Below are positions 1 to 8,063 of a DNA stretch of 64,000 nucleotides, piece by piece. Source of the DNA: CAZRWD01 sp964603785 (GTDB lineage Bacteria; Fermentibacterota; Fermentibacteria; Fermentibacterales; Fermentibacteraceae). The notes under the pieces are model-generated. The model had not been told where the DNA came from. It saw nothing but the letters and a program-made list of their open reading frames with translations, and made no database searches. How positions within the stretch are numbered: position 1 is the first letter of the stretch; each line of letters begins with the position of its first letter. The translations under genes were made by a program, and so were the position numbers. The stretch spans positions 1 through 64,000 of the forward strand of contig CAZRWD010000010.1 in assembly GCA_964603785.1 (NCBI GenBank), read 5' to 3'.

Positions 1-599
1 GGCGGCAGCAGCTCGCTCTCGTGGCTGGCGCCGATGTTGGCCATGCACTCGTCGTTTAGGGTGATGGTCGCGGTCTGAACCTCAGGCTCCGCGAACACCG
101 TGAGGAGTATCTGCGTCCTGGCGGCCACGAGCACTATATCCCCGGGCGCCATGATCGATCCCTGCAGCTCGACGGTGGCATGACCGTCCTCGATCGATGC
201 GGATTCCACTCCGAGGCTCTCGCCGGTCCAGGGGTTGCCCGGGTCGCCGATGACGGCCTCCAGGGCGGCCCTGATGCGTGCGGAGGGCTCCGTTGTGATG
301 TCCACGGCCAGTTCGACCGGCACGAGTACGAGAATGCCTTCCTGGATGGTCACGACCGCTTCAGGCTCCGGGCGCTCCCCCTCGGCGGCGAAACGGTAGT
401 ACACCGGGCTCGAGGAGGCTTCCACCGGCTCGACCATCGCGGTGGAATCGTCCGGAAGCGCCACGGCCCCGGTCGGATCGACGCCCGTCGAGTCGGCATC
501 GTCAGCCGTGGACCCCTGCTCCGCCGTCTCCCCTGTGCCGCCTGAGCAGCCGCAGATCGAGGCGGCAACCAGAATGGTCAGCATCAACTTCTCGAGCAT
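1..599 (-). CDS. Putative GerMN-domain lipoprotein, C-terminus cut by window edge
   Basis: This minus-strand frame stays open from an ATG at 599 to the window edge, so the C-terminus is missing. GGAGG lies 6-7 bases upstream of the ATG. The product opens with a short hydrophobic signal ending in ICGC, a plausible if imperfect lipobox. A low-complexity Ser/Thr/Asp linker follows to about residue 60. The visible globular part, with segments such as NPWTGESL and ILLTVFAEP, resembles GerMN (sporulation/germination) domains, which also occur in lipoproteins of non-sporulating bacteria. Outer-membrane or periplasmic location is inferred from the lipobox. The domain call is tentative because only about 199 residues are visible. 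Confidence 0.6.
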   Translation of the reverse strand, partial: MLEKLMLTILVAASICGCSGGTGETAEQGSTADDADSTGVDPTGAVALPDDSTAMVEPVEASSSPVYYRFAAEGERPEPEAVVTIQEGILVLVPVELAVDITTEPSARIRAALEAVIGDPGNPWTGESLGVESASIEDGHATVELQGSIMAPGDIVLVAARTQILLTVFAEPEVQTATITLNDECMANIGASHESELLP

Positions 600-672
600 C
601 CCTGTCCTCCAGGTTCCGCCCCGGGCCTTCAGAGGCAGCGCGGAGCAGTAAGACCGGCCGCTTCCCCTCGGA

Positions 673-2037
673 CTACATCTCGTCCAGCATGGCCTGCGCC
701 TCGCTCACATACCAGGCGTCGTCCGAGTTCCGGATGAACTCCTCGAGGTCGGCCCTGGCCTCCTCGTACCGGCCGAGGTGGAACAGCGCCTTGCCCCTGT
801 AGAACCTCGCATTGTGGAAGGTCGGGGCGACCTCGAGGGAGGCTCCGTAGTAGGTTACGGCGCTCTCCAGATCCCCCAGGCTCGCGTAGCTCGCCGCCAG
901 GTAGGCGTACGTGTCATAACCGGTGTTGCCGAGCTGAAGGACCTTTTCGAGAGTCTCCACGGCCTCCTCGTAACGGTTCGACATGTAGAGGGCATAGCCG
1001 AGGTTTGCAAGGCTGGAGATATCGTCGGGGACCATCTCCGCCGCCGCCGAGAGGTCCTCGACCGCGCGATCGTACTGCTCCAGTTCGGTGTAGGCGAAGC
1101 CCCGGTTCAGGTAGCACCTGTGGTCTGTGGGATCGAGAGCCAGGGCGTCCGTCAGGTCCTGGATGCCCTCGGTCTGGAAACCCATCTGGCACCTCAGGAG
1201 CCCCCTGGCGTAGATGGCCTCCTGGTGCTCCGGATCGATCGTAAGGGCCCTGTTGAAGTCAGCATTGGCCGCGATGAAGTCGCCGAGCTTCTTGCTGCAC
1301 CAGCCCCTGTTGGTCAGCGGGATCGGATCTGCGGGATCGAGGGCGATCTGGCGGTCGAAGCAGCTCTTTGCGTCCTCCCACATCTCCAGGTCCATGTACG
1401 AGATGCCCGAGAACTCCAGGATCTCGGCGAGGAGCGGTCCGAACTCCTCCGCCTCTTCGGTGAAGTAGTCCGAAGCCTGTTCGAGGAGCGTGAGCGCATA
1501 ACCGCTCCTCCCGCCCATGACCACCGCCGTGACCCCGAGGATCAGCCTGCAGTAGTTCGTATACAGAGGGCTGGGAACGAATACGAGGTCGTCCTCCCTC
1601 TCGAGTATGGCATCCATTATTCCCAGGCGACCCATATCTATCATGCCGGGGCGGTCGGGCGATCGAACCTCGTCCGCCGTGTCGTACGGCACTATGTCGA
1701 ACATCGGATCGACGAGGCAGTCGCCCCCGACCACCCTGTACGATCCATATACGACGACGGTCGCGTTGTGCTCCCTGGCGACCTCCAGGACTTCGTCCTC
1801 CGTCACGGGGATGTCCAGACGCTCGACGACGATGAAGGAGGCCGCGCCCGCCCCCCTCTCCGTCTCGAGGCAGGTGGCCAGGGCCTCGGAAACCATCCAG
1901 ACCCCCGGATCCGGCCCCTCGAATTCGGCCACGAGAATCTTGGCGACAGGAATCGATACGGTCCCGGGTTCGATCCATACCTCGACCGCTGCGGCCGACA
2001 GCGAAAGCGCCAGCGTGATCGACAGAACGGCTCTCAT
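673..2037 (-). CDS. Exported TPR-repeat protein with CsgG/FlgO-like N-terminal domain
   Basis: A signal peptide (MRAVLSITLALSLSAAAVEV) begins a 454-residue protein. The start at 2037 is preferred over an in-frame ATG at 2052 because GGGAGGGGAAG sits just ahead of it. Residues of roughly 25-120 contain an alpha/beta region with AKILVAEFEGPD and VVVYGSYRV. This resembles the FlgO/CsgG-type domains found before TPRs in envelope proteins. From about residue 190 to the end there are at least six tetratricopeptide repeats (for example AIYARGLLRCQMG and AYTELEQYDRAVEDL). It is probably a periplasmic scaffold. It diverges from the iron-sulfur protein gene to its right. The partner and exact role are unknown. 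Confidence 0.75.
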   Translation of the reverse strand: MRAVLSITLALSLSAAAVEVWIEPGTVSIPVAKILVAEFEGPDPGVWMVSEALATCLETERGAGAASFIVVERLDIPVTEDEVLEVAREHNATVVVYGSYRVVGGDCLVDPMFDIVPYDTADEVRSPDRPGMIDMGRLGIMDAILEREDDLVFVPSPLYTNYCRLILGVTAVVMGGRSGYALTLLEQASDYFTEEAEEFGPLLAEILEFSGISYMDLEMWEDAKSCFDRQIALDPADPIPLTNRGWCSKKLGDFIAANADFNRALTIDPEHQEAIYARGLLRCQMGFQTEGIQDLTDALALDPTDHRCYLNRGFAYTELEQYDRAVEDLSAAAEMVPDDISSLANLGYALYMSNRYEEAVETLEKVLQLGNTGYDTYAYLAASYASLGDLESAVTYYGASLEVAPTFHNARFYRGKALFHLGRYEEARADLEEFIRNSDDAWYVSEAQAMLDEM

Positions 2038-2198
2038 GGCTTCCCCTCCCATGAATCGGTCTCAGAACGATAGGTAGACGATCACTCCAAGTCTATGTTC
2101 ATCCAGTCACGGTCGCGCCCTGGTCCCCCGTACCCCCTGGGGCCGGGCTGTGCCGGTCTGCGACTGCAGCTTATTCTTCCACATCACGGGAGGCTGAC

Positions 2199-3200
2199 AT
2201 GCTCGATCGGCCATACACCATAGACGATGGCCGCCTGACGCGTTTCGACAGGCGCATGACCGTGTTCGTGCGGCGTGACACCTTCGATGCATTCGACTTC
2301 TACAGGCCGGACGGGGATGACGACCCGGCCCTGCCCCTGCTGGCCGAGGCGCGCGCCTCCTGGATAGTGAACGACTGCTTCGCCGGAGCCTACGGCGACG
2401 CCGGCCTGCTGCACCGGAGGCTGGTCAGGGACAGGCCGGTGACCCGGTTCGCGTTCGAGAGCCCCGCCTCGGCAGCGGAGAACGTCAAGGAGGTCGCGGG
2501 GCGATTCGGCGCCTCTCTGGCTGGCATCACCAGGCTCGACCCCGCATGGCTCTACAGCCACGAGCGCAGCGGCGCCCCCGTGGCCCTGCCCCCCGATGCG
2601 AAGTGGGCCGTCGTCATGGCAGTCCGGATGGATCCCTCCCGGATCGCGCTCTCCCCGGGCTTCGAGGCTGCCGCAGCCACGGGCAGGGGCTACTCCGCCA
2701 TGGCATCCCTTGCGGCCTCGGTCGCGGAATACCTGCGCCAGCTGGGGTACTATGCGCGTTCGTGCGGCAACGACACGGCCCTCAGCATCCCCCTCGCAGT
2801 AGACGCCGGGCTGGGCGTGCAGGGCAGGAACGGGCTGCTGCTGACGAGGGAGTTCGGGCCCTGCGTGCGCCTCTGCAAGGTGATCACCGATCTCGAGCTG
2901 GTCCAGGACGAGAGCGACTACCCCGATCCTGTGGATGTCTGCGGGACCTGCAGGCTCTGCGCGGAGGCCTGCGAGGCGGATGCCCTGAGCAGGGACGATT
3001 CACCATGCTGGGAGGTCCCGACCCGCTCCAACAATCCCGGCGTCCTCCGCTGGCGTTTCGACCCGGAGAAATGCTTCGACTTCTGGCTGGAGAAGGGCAG
3101 GGACTGCTCGAACTGCATCGCTGCCTGCCCCGCGGCTTCCAGGCTCTCCCGATCGTCGGAGAGGAACGGGTTGGACGACCGGAAGGCCCTCTCCGGCTGA
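2199..3200 (+). CDS. QueG/reductive-dehalogenase-like 4Fe-4S protein
   Basis: A 333-residue cytoplasmic protein; the ATG has GGGAGG seven bases upstream. The middle contains IPLAVDAGLGVQGRNGLL and FGPCVRLCKVITDLEL, matching the signature shared by epoxyqueuosine reductase (QueG) and reductive-dehalogenase-like corrinoid/iron-sulfur proteins. The C-terminal third carries two ferredoxin-type clusters: CGTCRLCAEACEADAL, then a split site with CSNCIAACPA. There is no Tat signal, so a respiratory dehalogenase is unlikely. QueG itself is usually longer with C-terminal HEAT repeats, which are absent. It is best called a QueG-related reductase of unknown substrate. The gene stands alone between a divergent TPR gene and a convergent operon. 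Confidence 0.75.
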   Translation: MLDRPYTIDDGRLTRFDRRMTVFVRRDTFDAFDFYRPDGDDDPALPLLAEARASWIVNDCFAGAYGDAGLLHRRLVRDRPVTRFAFESPASAAENVKEVAGRFGASLAGITRLDPAWLYSHERSGAPVALPPDAKWAVVMAVRMDPSRIALSPGFEAAAATGRGYSAMASLAASVAEYLRQLGYYARSCGNDTALSIPLAVDAGLGVQGRNGLLLTREFGPCVRLCKVITDLELVQDESDYPDPVDVCGTCRLCAEACEADALSRDDSPCWEVPTRSNNPGVLRWRFDPEKCFDFWLEKGRDCSNCIAACPAASRLSRSSERNGLDDRKALSG

Positions 3201-3238
3201 ACGCCCGACCTGAGGCCGGATTCCCGCCAGGGGCCGAA

Positions 3239-4510
3239 TCAGAAGAGCGAGCCCAGCTTCTCCATGTCGATCGAGGCTCCCGCCCTGCCCCGACCCGCTG
3301 TCTCGAGGAAGGCCTCGAGCGGGATGAACGGCATTCGGCGGAGGAGGTGAACCACGGAGACCAGGGATGCGTTCCTCGCCCCGAGCGGTGTACGGTAGTC
3401 CGCCTGCAAGATTTCCGCGCCTGTCCAGGGCTTCTCCAGGCCGGCATCGATCAGGACGGTGCCGGAGGTCATCGACTCGACATGCGGTCCCACCTTCGCC
3501 AGGCCCTCGACGGAGGTGGCGAGGACCGCATCCGGAGCGGCGATGCCGGTGTAGTTGATGCCCTCCGGCGAGAGGATCACCTCGGAGGTCGAGAATCCGA
3601 CCCCCACCGTCACGGGGTAGCTGCCCTTCTTCGTGACCGAGAGCCCGCAGGCCATCCCTGCCTGGGCGAGGACCTCGGCCGCGGACTGCACACCCTCTCC
3701 CGCCGATCCGGACAGGAGCAGCGAAAACCTTCGCTCCAGCGAGTGTTCGAACCTCTTCTCGACCGGCGGGACGGCATCGAGGAGAGAGGACGGCGCCCCC
3801 CCGCCCCGGACTCGGAAAGGTATGGCCCCCGTGTTGCGCAGGACGACCGGACCGAGCCCGGCCTCCTCCGCCAGCTCGGCGAGCCTGCGGTCCGGGTTGA
3901 ACTTCACGCCGTAGCTCGGGCAGAGCTCCACAGCCTCCACGAGCGAGAACCCCTCGACGGAGAAGGCTTCCGCGAGATCGGCAGAGAAGTCTCCCATCGC
4001 AAGGAGCCGTCTCGCATGCGGAGCTCCCAGGCCGTGGACCAGCGCGCAGAGATCCATCCCCCTGTCAGGCTTGCCGCCCGGCATCGTCGATGTCCGGAAC
4101 CCGCAGGGAGTCAGTCCGGACGGCTGACCGCCGGTCATGCCGTAGAGCATGTTGTTGTGCACCAGGACGGTCATGTTCACGTTGCGATGAGCGGCCTCGA
4201 CGATGTGCTGGAGGCCGATCGTCGCTCCTCCGTCCCCGATGAGGACGATGATCTTCCGGGAGGGGTCCGAAAGACCCATCGAGATGCCCGCGGCGAGTGC
4301 CACGGATCTCCCGTGAAGGCCGTGGACAGTGTGGGTGTCGAACTGCCTGTCGATGATCCCCATGCAGCCGATGTCGGTCACGACGACCAGATCCAGGGGG
4401 TCAAGGCCGTCCATCGTCTGCAGGGCCCTCTCGACGTTCTGGGCGACCGCCGCATGGCCGCAGCCCCGGCAGAAGGGAAGCTTGTCGACGGAGAGGAAGC
4501 GCCTGCTCAC
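3239..4510 (-). CDS. 2-oxoacid:ferredoxin oxidoreductase, fused beta and gamma subunits
   Basis: With the alpha subunit it oxidatively decarboxylates a 2-oxoacid to an acyl-CoA and reduces ferredoxin. Residues 1 to about 240 are the thiamine-diphosphate beta subunit: PFCRGCGH at the N-terminus, VVTDIGCMGI, and VELCPSYG supply the four cysteines expected for a [4Fe-4S] cluster. Residues of about 260-423 form the gamma (POR/VOR catalytic) domain, with LSGSAGEGVQSAAEVLA at its nucleotide-binding start. No separate ferredoxin-like delta subunit is encoded nearby. The GTG start overlaps the TGA of the alpha gene (GTGA). Neighbours suggest a 2-oxoisovalerate or 2-oxobutyrate-type substrate rather than pyruvate, but sequence alone does not decide this. 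Confidence 0.88.
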   Translation of the reverse strand: MSRRFLSVDKLPFCRGCGHAAVAQNVERALQTMDGLDPLDLVVVTDIGCMGIIDRQFDTHTVHGLHGRSVALAAGISMGLSDPSRKIIVLIGDGGATIGLQHIVEAAHRNVNMTVLVHNNMLYGMTGGQPSGLTPCGFRTSTMPGGKPDRGMDLCALVHGLGAPHARRLLAMGDFSADLAEAFSVEGFSLVEAVELCPSYGVKFNPDRRLAELAEEAGLGPVVLRNTGAIPFRVRGGGAPSSLLDAVPPVEKRFEHSLERRFSLLLSGSAGEGVQSAAEVLAQAGMACGLSVTKKGSYPVTVGVGFSTSEVILSPEGINYTGIAAPDAVLATSVEGLAKVGPHVESMTSGTVLIDAGLEKPWTGAEILQADYRTPLGARNASLVSVVHLLRRMPFIPLEAFLETAGRGRAGASIDMEKLGSLF

Positions 4511-5619
4511 GACTCCACCTCCCTCTCGATCTCCACGGGGGAGATGAGCCTGCCGACGGCGTTCACGCCGCTCACACCCTCCCTGCCCCTCCTCCCGAAG
4601 AGGATCTGCCGGTACTGGCCCTGGAGGTTCTCCTCGGCGATCACCACCCTGGGATAGCGCTCTGCAGCTTCAAGATAGGCCGGTGGTACCGGAAAGAGCG
4701 TCCTGGGGACCAGGAGGGAAACCTTTCTGCCGCGCGCCCTGAGGCCGGCGACCGCATCCCGGGCTGCCGCTGCGGTGATGTCGAAGGCGATTAACAGGGT
4801 CTCCGCCCCGTCCTGCTCATCCAGTTCGAAGCGGGTGTAGCCGGGCAGGTTGTGCTCCACCTTGAACCGGAGCCTCCTGCTGTTCTCCAGGGCCTCCCCC
4901 GTCGAGTGCTGGAGATCGCCCCTCGTGTCGTGGGTGGAGGCGGTCAGCCTGACCCTGCGGCTTCTCCCGCCCACCGGGAGGAAGGGCGGGACGCCGTCCG
5001 CATCGGCCGCATAGGGCAGATAGGGTCCGGGACCTTCGTAGTATCTCCGCCTCACCGGCTCGACCGGGTCCAGACCTTCCAGGTCGAAGCTCTGGAGCGT
5101 CATCAGCATCTCCTTGGAAGTCAGCAGGACGACCGGGCACCTCAGATCGGAGGCCACCCTGACCGCTTCGGCCGAGAGGGTCCAGCAGTCGGCGAGGTTC
5201 GAGGGACACAGGGTCGGTACCGGGTATCCGCCCGAGTTCATGCCGTTCACGAGGAGAAGATCGCCCTGGGCGCCGCAGGTGGCGGTTCCCGTCGCGGGCC
5301 CCAGCCTCTGCGCCAGGATGATCACCATCGGCAGCTCCATCATCGTGGCCATGCCGGCCGACTCCAGCATCAGGGCGAATCCGGGATAGGAGGTGGCCGT
5401 GACGGGAAGCCTGCCTGCGGCGGAGAAGCCGCTCATCCACTGCAGGGTGGTGATCTCGTCGGGCGCGGGCATCACCACGGGGAATCGCTGGCTCGAGTAC
5501 GAGTAGAGCAGGTTCGCGGGGGTGATGGGGTAGCCGATGAAGACATCCGCACCTGCACGGACGGCCCCCTCGATGATGAGCCTGGAGCCGTCGACGAAGG
5601 ACTGTCCCCTCCCCTTCAT
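4507..5619 (-). CDS. 2-oxoacid:ferredoxin oxidoreductase alpha subunit
   Basis: A 370-residue subunit of the ferredoxin-dependent oxidoreductase. The N-terminal transketolase-like pyrimidine-binding domain carries the GYPITPANLL motif (near residue 30). CGAQGDLLLVNG lies in the mid part, and a C-terminal domain (from about 250) follows, with the usual KorA/VorA architecture. The ATG at 5619 overlaps the stop of the upstream symporter gene by four bases (ATGA), and its own stop overlaps the beta-gamma start. This tight coupling implies one transcript with the symporter and the acyl-phosphate kinase genes. Substrate specificity (branched-chain, 2-oxoglutarate or other) cannot be read from the sequence. 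Confidence 0.88.
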   Translation of the reverse strand: MKGRGQSFVDGSRLIIEGAVRAGADVFIGYPITPANLLYSYSSQRFPVVMPAPDEITTLQWMSGFSAAGRLPVTATSYPGFALMLESAGMATMMELPMVIILAQRLGPATGTATCGAQGDLLLVNGMNSGGYPVPTLCPSNLADCWTLSAEAVRVASDLRCPVVLLTSKEMLMTLQSFDLEGLDPVEPVRRRYYEGPGPYLPYAADADGVPPFLPVGGRSRRVRLTASTHDTRGDLQHSTGEALENSRRLRFKVEHNLPGYTRFELDEQDGAETLLIAFDITAAAARDAVAGLRARGRKVSLLVPRTLFPVPPAYLEAAERYPRVVIAEENLQGQYRQILFGRRGREGVSGVNAVGRLISPVEIEREVES

Positions 5620-7064
5620 CTCCCTCTCCCGGCCCCCCCGGCGCGCCTGCCGCCGAACAGCCTGTCTCCCAGGGTCGAGAGGAGGATCACGACCATCGTG
5701 GCGATGACGGCGCCGTAGGTCTTGTCGATCGAGAACCAGCCGTTCTGCCGGGCTATCATGGTCACGAAGACGGCCAGGGTGCCGATGACGAAGGCGAGCT
5801 TCACGCCGAGGTCGGTGACCAGCTTCCTCGCGTAGAGCGCCGTCATGATGACGATTGCGCCTATGGCCCGTATGGCGTAGGAGACGTAGGCGGTGTCGAG
5901 CACCGCGCCGCGCAGGAAGATCGCCAGAGGCACCGTGACCAGGCTCACGAGGATCACGAGCTTCCTGGCCGCGGCGATGATCTTCGCATCTTCCGCGTTC
6001 CTGTTGATGAGGCCGTGGTAGATGTCCTTGGCGGCGATGGTCACCACCGCGAAGTTGACCGGACCCACCGTGGAGAGGATCGCGGCGAGTATCCCCGCGA
6101 GCGCCAGTCCGCCGAGTACGGGAGGGATGAACTCCGGCGTCTGCAGGAGCGTGGGCAGGACCTCCTTGGGATTCAGGGACCCGGTACCCGGGATGAACAG
6201 CCCGGTCTTCGCCATCAGGGCCAGGAACGCCGTCATGACACCGAAAGGCGCCACGATGAACCCGGCGAGGACAGATGCCCTCCGGGCCGTTCTGACGTCC
6301 TTCGCCGCGAACACCGGCTGTATGCTGGCCTGCGCGGCCATCCCGCCCAGCACGCCGCCCACGAGCAGTGCGATGGCGCTGTTCAAGCTGGCGCTGAAGG
6401 GGTTGTAGAGGTCGGCCGGCGCGCCCTGCGCTACGAGTACCTCCCGCAGACCGCCGAATCCACCGACCTTGGCGAGTCCTATCACGAACGCCGTGCCCAG
6501 ACCGAGGTACATCGTCACGAGGTAAACGATGCCGGTCACGGCCAGGGCGTGCATCCCGCCGGCGTAGGTGTAGATAAGGATGATGACGGCAGAGATGACC
6601 ACCGCCCAGGTCCACGATATCCCGAAAAGCGGGGCCATGACGCTGGCGCAGGTCTGCAGCTGCACATAGGCGAGGGTGATGTAGGCGATGAGGAACGCCA
6701 CCGCGGAGATTGATCTCGCCTGGCTGCCGAAGAGGGTCTCGATCATCTCGCTCACGGTGTGGACGTTCCTGCGGCGATAGTGGGCGGCGACCGTGAACCC
6801 GATTATCACCATGCCTATCGCCGTGGAGATGTTGTAGAGGATCGGCTGCAGGGTGCCCGTGCTGAACGCCTGCTCGCTGACGCCTATCGTGCTCATGCCC
6901 CCCAGCCACTCGGCCGCCACCACCACGGCGCAAACCATGACACCGAGATTACGTCCGGCTATCAGGTAGTCCGCGGCGGACTTGCTGGCCACCTTCCTCG
7001 TGAGAAGCCCCATGGCGACCACGAGCACGAAGTAGCCCAGCATGATCAGCGCGTAGATGTTCAT
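5616..7064 (-). CDS. Sodium:solute symporter (SSS family)
   Basis: A 482-residue integral membrane protein with about 13 hydrophobic segments. The N-terminal LIAGRNLGVMVCAVVVAAEW region and the following Gly-rich stretch with MSTIGVSEQAF match the sodium:solute symporter family (pantothenate, proline and acetate carriers). It probably imports the carbon source of the operon, such as an amino acid or a carboxylate, using the sodium gradient. An alternative is exchange or export of the acid product, which is less typical of SSS carriers. It lies between phosphotransbutyrylase and the oxoacid oxidoreductase and overlaps the latter by four bases. The substrate is not assigned. Confidence 0.88.
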   Translation of the reverse strand: MNIYALIMLGYFVLVVAMGLLTRKVASKSAADYLIAGRNLGVMVCAVVVAAEWLGGMSTIGVSEQAFSTGTLQPILYNISTAIGMVIIGFTVAAHYRRRNVHTVSEMIETLFGSQARSISAVAFLIAYITLAYVQLQTCASVMAPLFGISWTWAVVISAVIILIYTYAGGMHALAVTGIVYLVTMYLGLGTAFVIGLAKVGGFGGLREVLVAQGAPADLYNPFSASLNSAIALLVGGVLGGMAAQASIQPVFAAKDVRTARRASVLAGFIVAPFGVMTAFLALMAKTGLFIPGTGSLNPKEVLPTLLQTPEFIPPVLGGLALAGILAAILSTVGPVNFAVVTIAAKDIYHGLINRNAEDAKIIAAARKLVILVSLVTVPLAIFLRGAVLDTAYVSYAIRAIGAIVIMTALYARKLVTDLGVKLAFVIGTLAVFVTMIARQNGWFSIDKTYGAVIATMVVILLSTLGDRLFGGRRAGGAGRGR

Positions 7065-7113
7065 AGGACCCGCCCTGTCGATTGATGTACGGTGTTGCCG
7101 CCCATGACAGGCC

Positions 7114-8040
7114 TCAGCCTGCCTGTGTCGCGCTCTCGGCGATCGCTCTCGCTATGAGCAGTGAGTTGAGCCTGTTGGGGGCGTCGTCCGACCTCGAGTT
7201 CAGGACGGCCGGAACGGCCGCCCCGAGGACGAGCCCGCCCCACGAGGCTCCGCCGTGGAACTTGTAGCTCTTGCCCAGCGAGTTCGCGGTCTCGAGGTTC
7301 GGGGCCAGTATCATGTCGGGGTCGCCGCACACTTCGGAGGAGCCGAGGTTCTTGGAGAGCGCGCACTCCCTGCAGATCAGCGCGTCGTACCCCAGGGGAC
7401 CGTCGACGACGAAACCCCTGATCTGACCCCTGGAGGACATCACCGCGAGCGCCGCGGCGTCGACCGTGGCCTGCATCCTGGGGCTGACGGTCTCGACGGC
7501 CGCCAGGGCGGCCACCTTTGCCCTCGGGATCCCGAGAGCCTTCCAGAGCGGCCTGGTGTTCTCGATTATCGCGACCTTCTCCTCCAGCGTGGGGCAGACG
7601 ATTATCGCGTTGTCGGTGACGGCGAGCAGCTTGTGGTAGGATGCCATCTCGAACAGGCTCAGGTTGGATAGGACCGGCGAGACCCTGATCCCGGAATCCC
7701 TGTCGAGTATGGCCTTCAGATAGCTCTCGGACTTGACCCCGCCCTTGACCAGGATGCCGGCGCCTCCGGACCTGACGGCGGCGACCGCCAGGCGCGATGC
7801 CTCGGCGTCACCGGAGGCCTGGATGATCTCGTACAGCCCCGGGTCGTCGCCGGACTCGCGTATGATCCGCTCCGTTGCGTCCCCGTCGCCGGCCACGAGG
7901 CAGATGCCCAGGAAACCGATCTCGTGCGCCGTCTTCAGGCTCCCTATCACCTCGGGATCCGCCGCTCCGGCAACGGCCGCGGCGACCGGGGGGAGGCTCC
8001 CCGCAACCCTTCGCAGCTCCTCGAACGATCCTATTCCCAT
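7114..8040 (-). CDS. ptb: Phosphate butyryltransferase
   Basis: Converts an acyl-CoA (butyryl- or branched acyl-CoA) plus phosphate to acyl-phosphate and CoA. The 308-residue product has the phosphate acetyl/butyryltransferase fold, with the typical KTAHEIGF, GILVKGGVKSESYL, NTRPLWKALGIPRAKVAAL and GPLGYDAL segments. The ATG at 8040 follows GGAGG at a normal distance and lies 23 bases after the butyrate kinase stop. Next to buk it provides substrate-level phosphorylation. Length and motifs favour Ptb over the longer Pta. Cytoplasmic. Confidence 0.9.
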   Translation of the reverse strand: MGIGSFEELRRVAGSLPPVAAAVAGAADPEVIGSLKTAHEIGFLGICLVAGDGDATERIIRESGDDPGLYEIIQASGDAEASRLAVAAVRSGGAGILVKGGVKSESYLKAILDRDSGIRVSPVLSNLSLFEMASYHKLLAVTDNAIIVCPTLEEKVAIIENTRPLWKALGIPRAKVAALAAVETVSPRMQATVDAAALAVMSSRGQIRGFVVDGPLGYDALICRECALSKNLGSSEVCGDPDMILAPNLETANSLGKSYKFHGGASWGGLVLGAAVPAVLNSRSDDAPNRLNSLLIARAIAESATQAG

Positions 8041-8063
8041 AGTTCCTCCGGATGCTCCACCCT

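Noticed and set aside
2199..3200. A respiratory reductive dehalogenase
   Set aside because: No Tat signal, no companion membrane anchor gene and short length; only the shared QueG/RdhA-like signature supports it.
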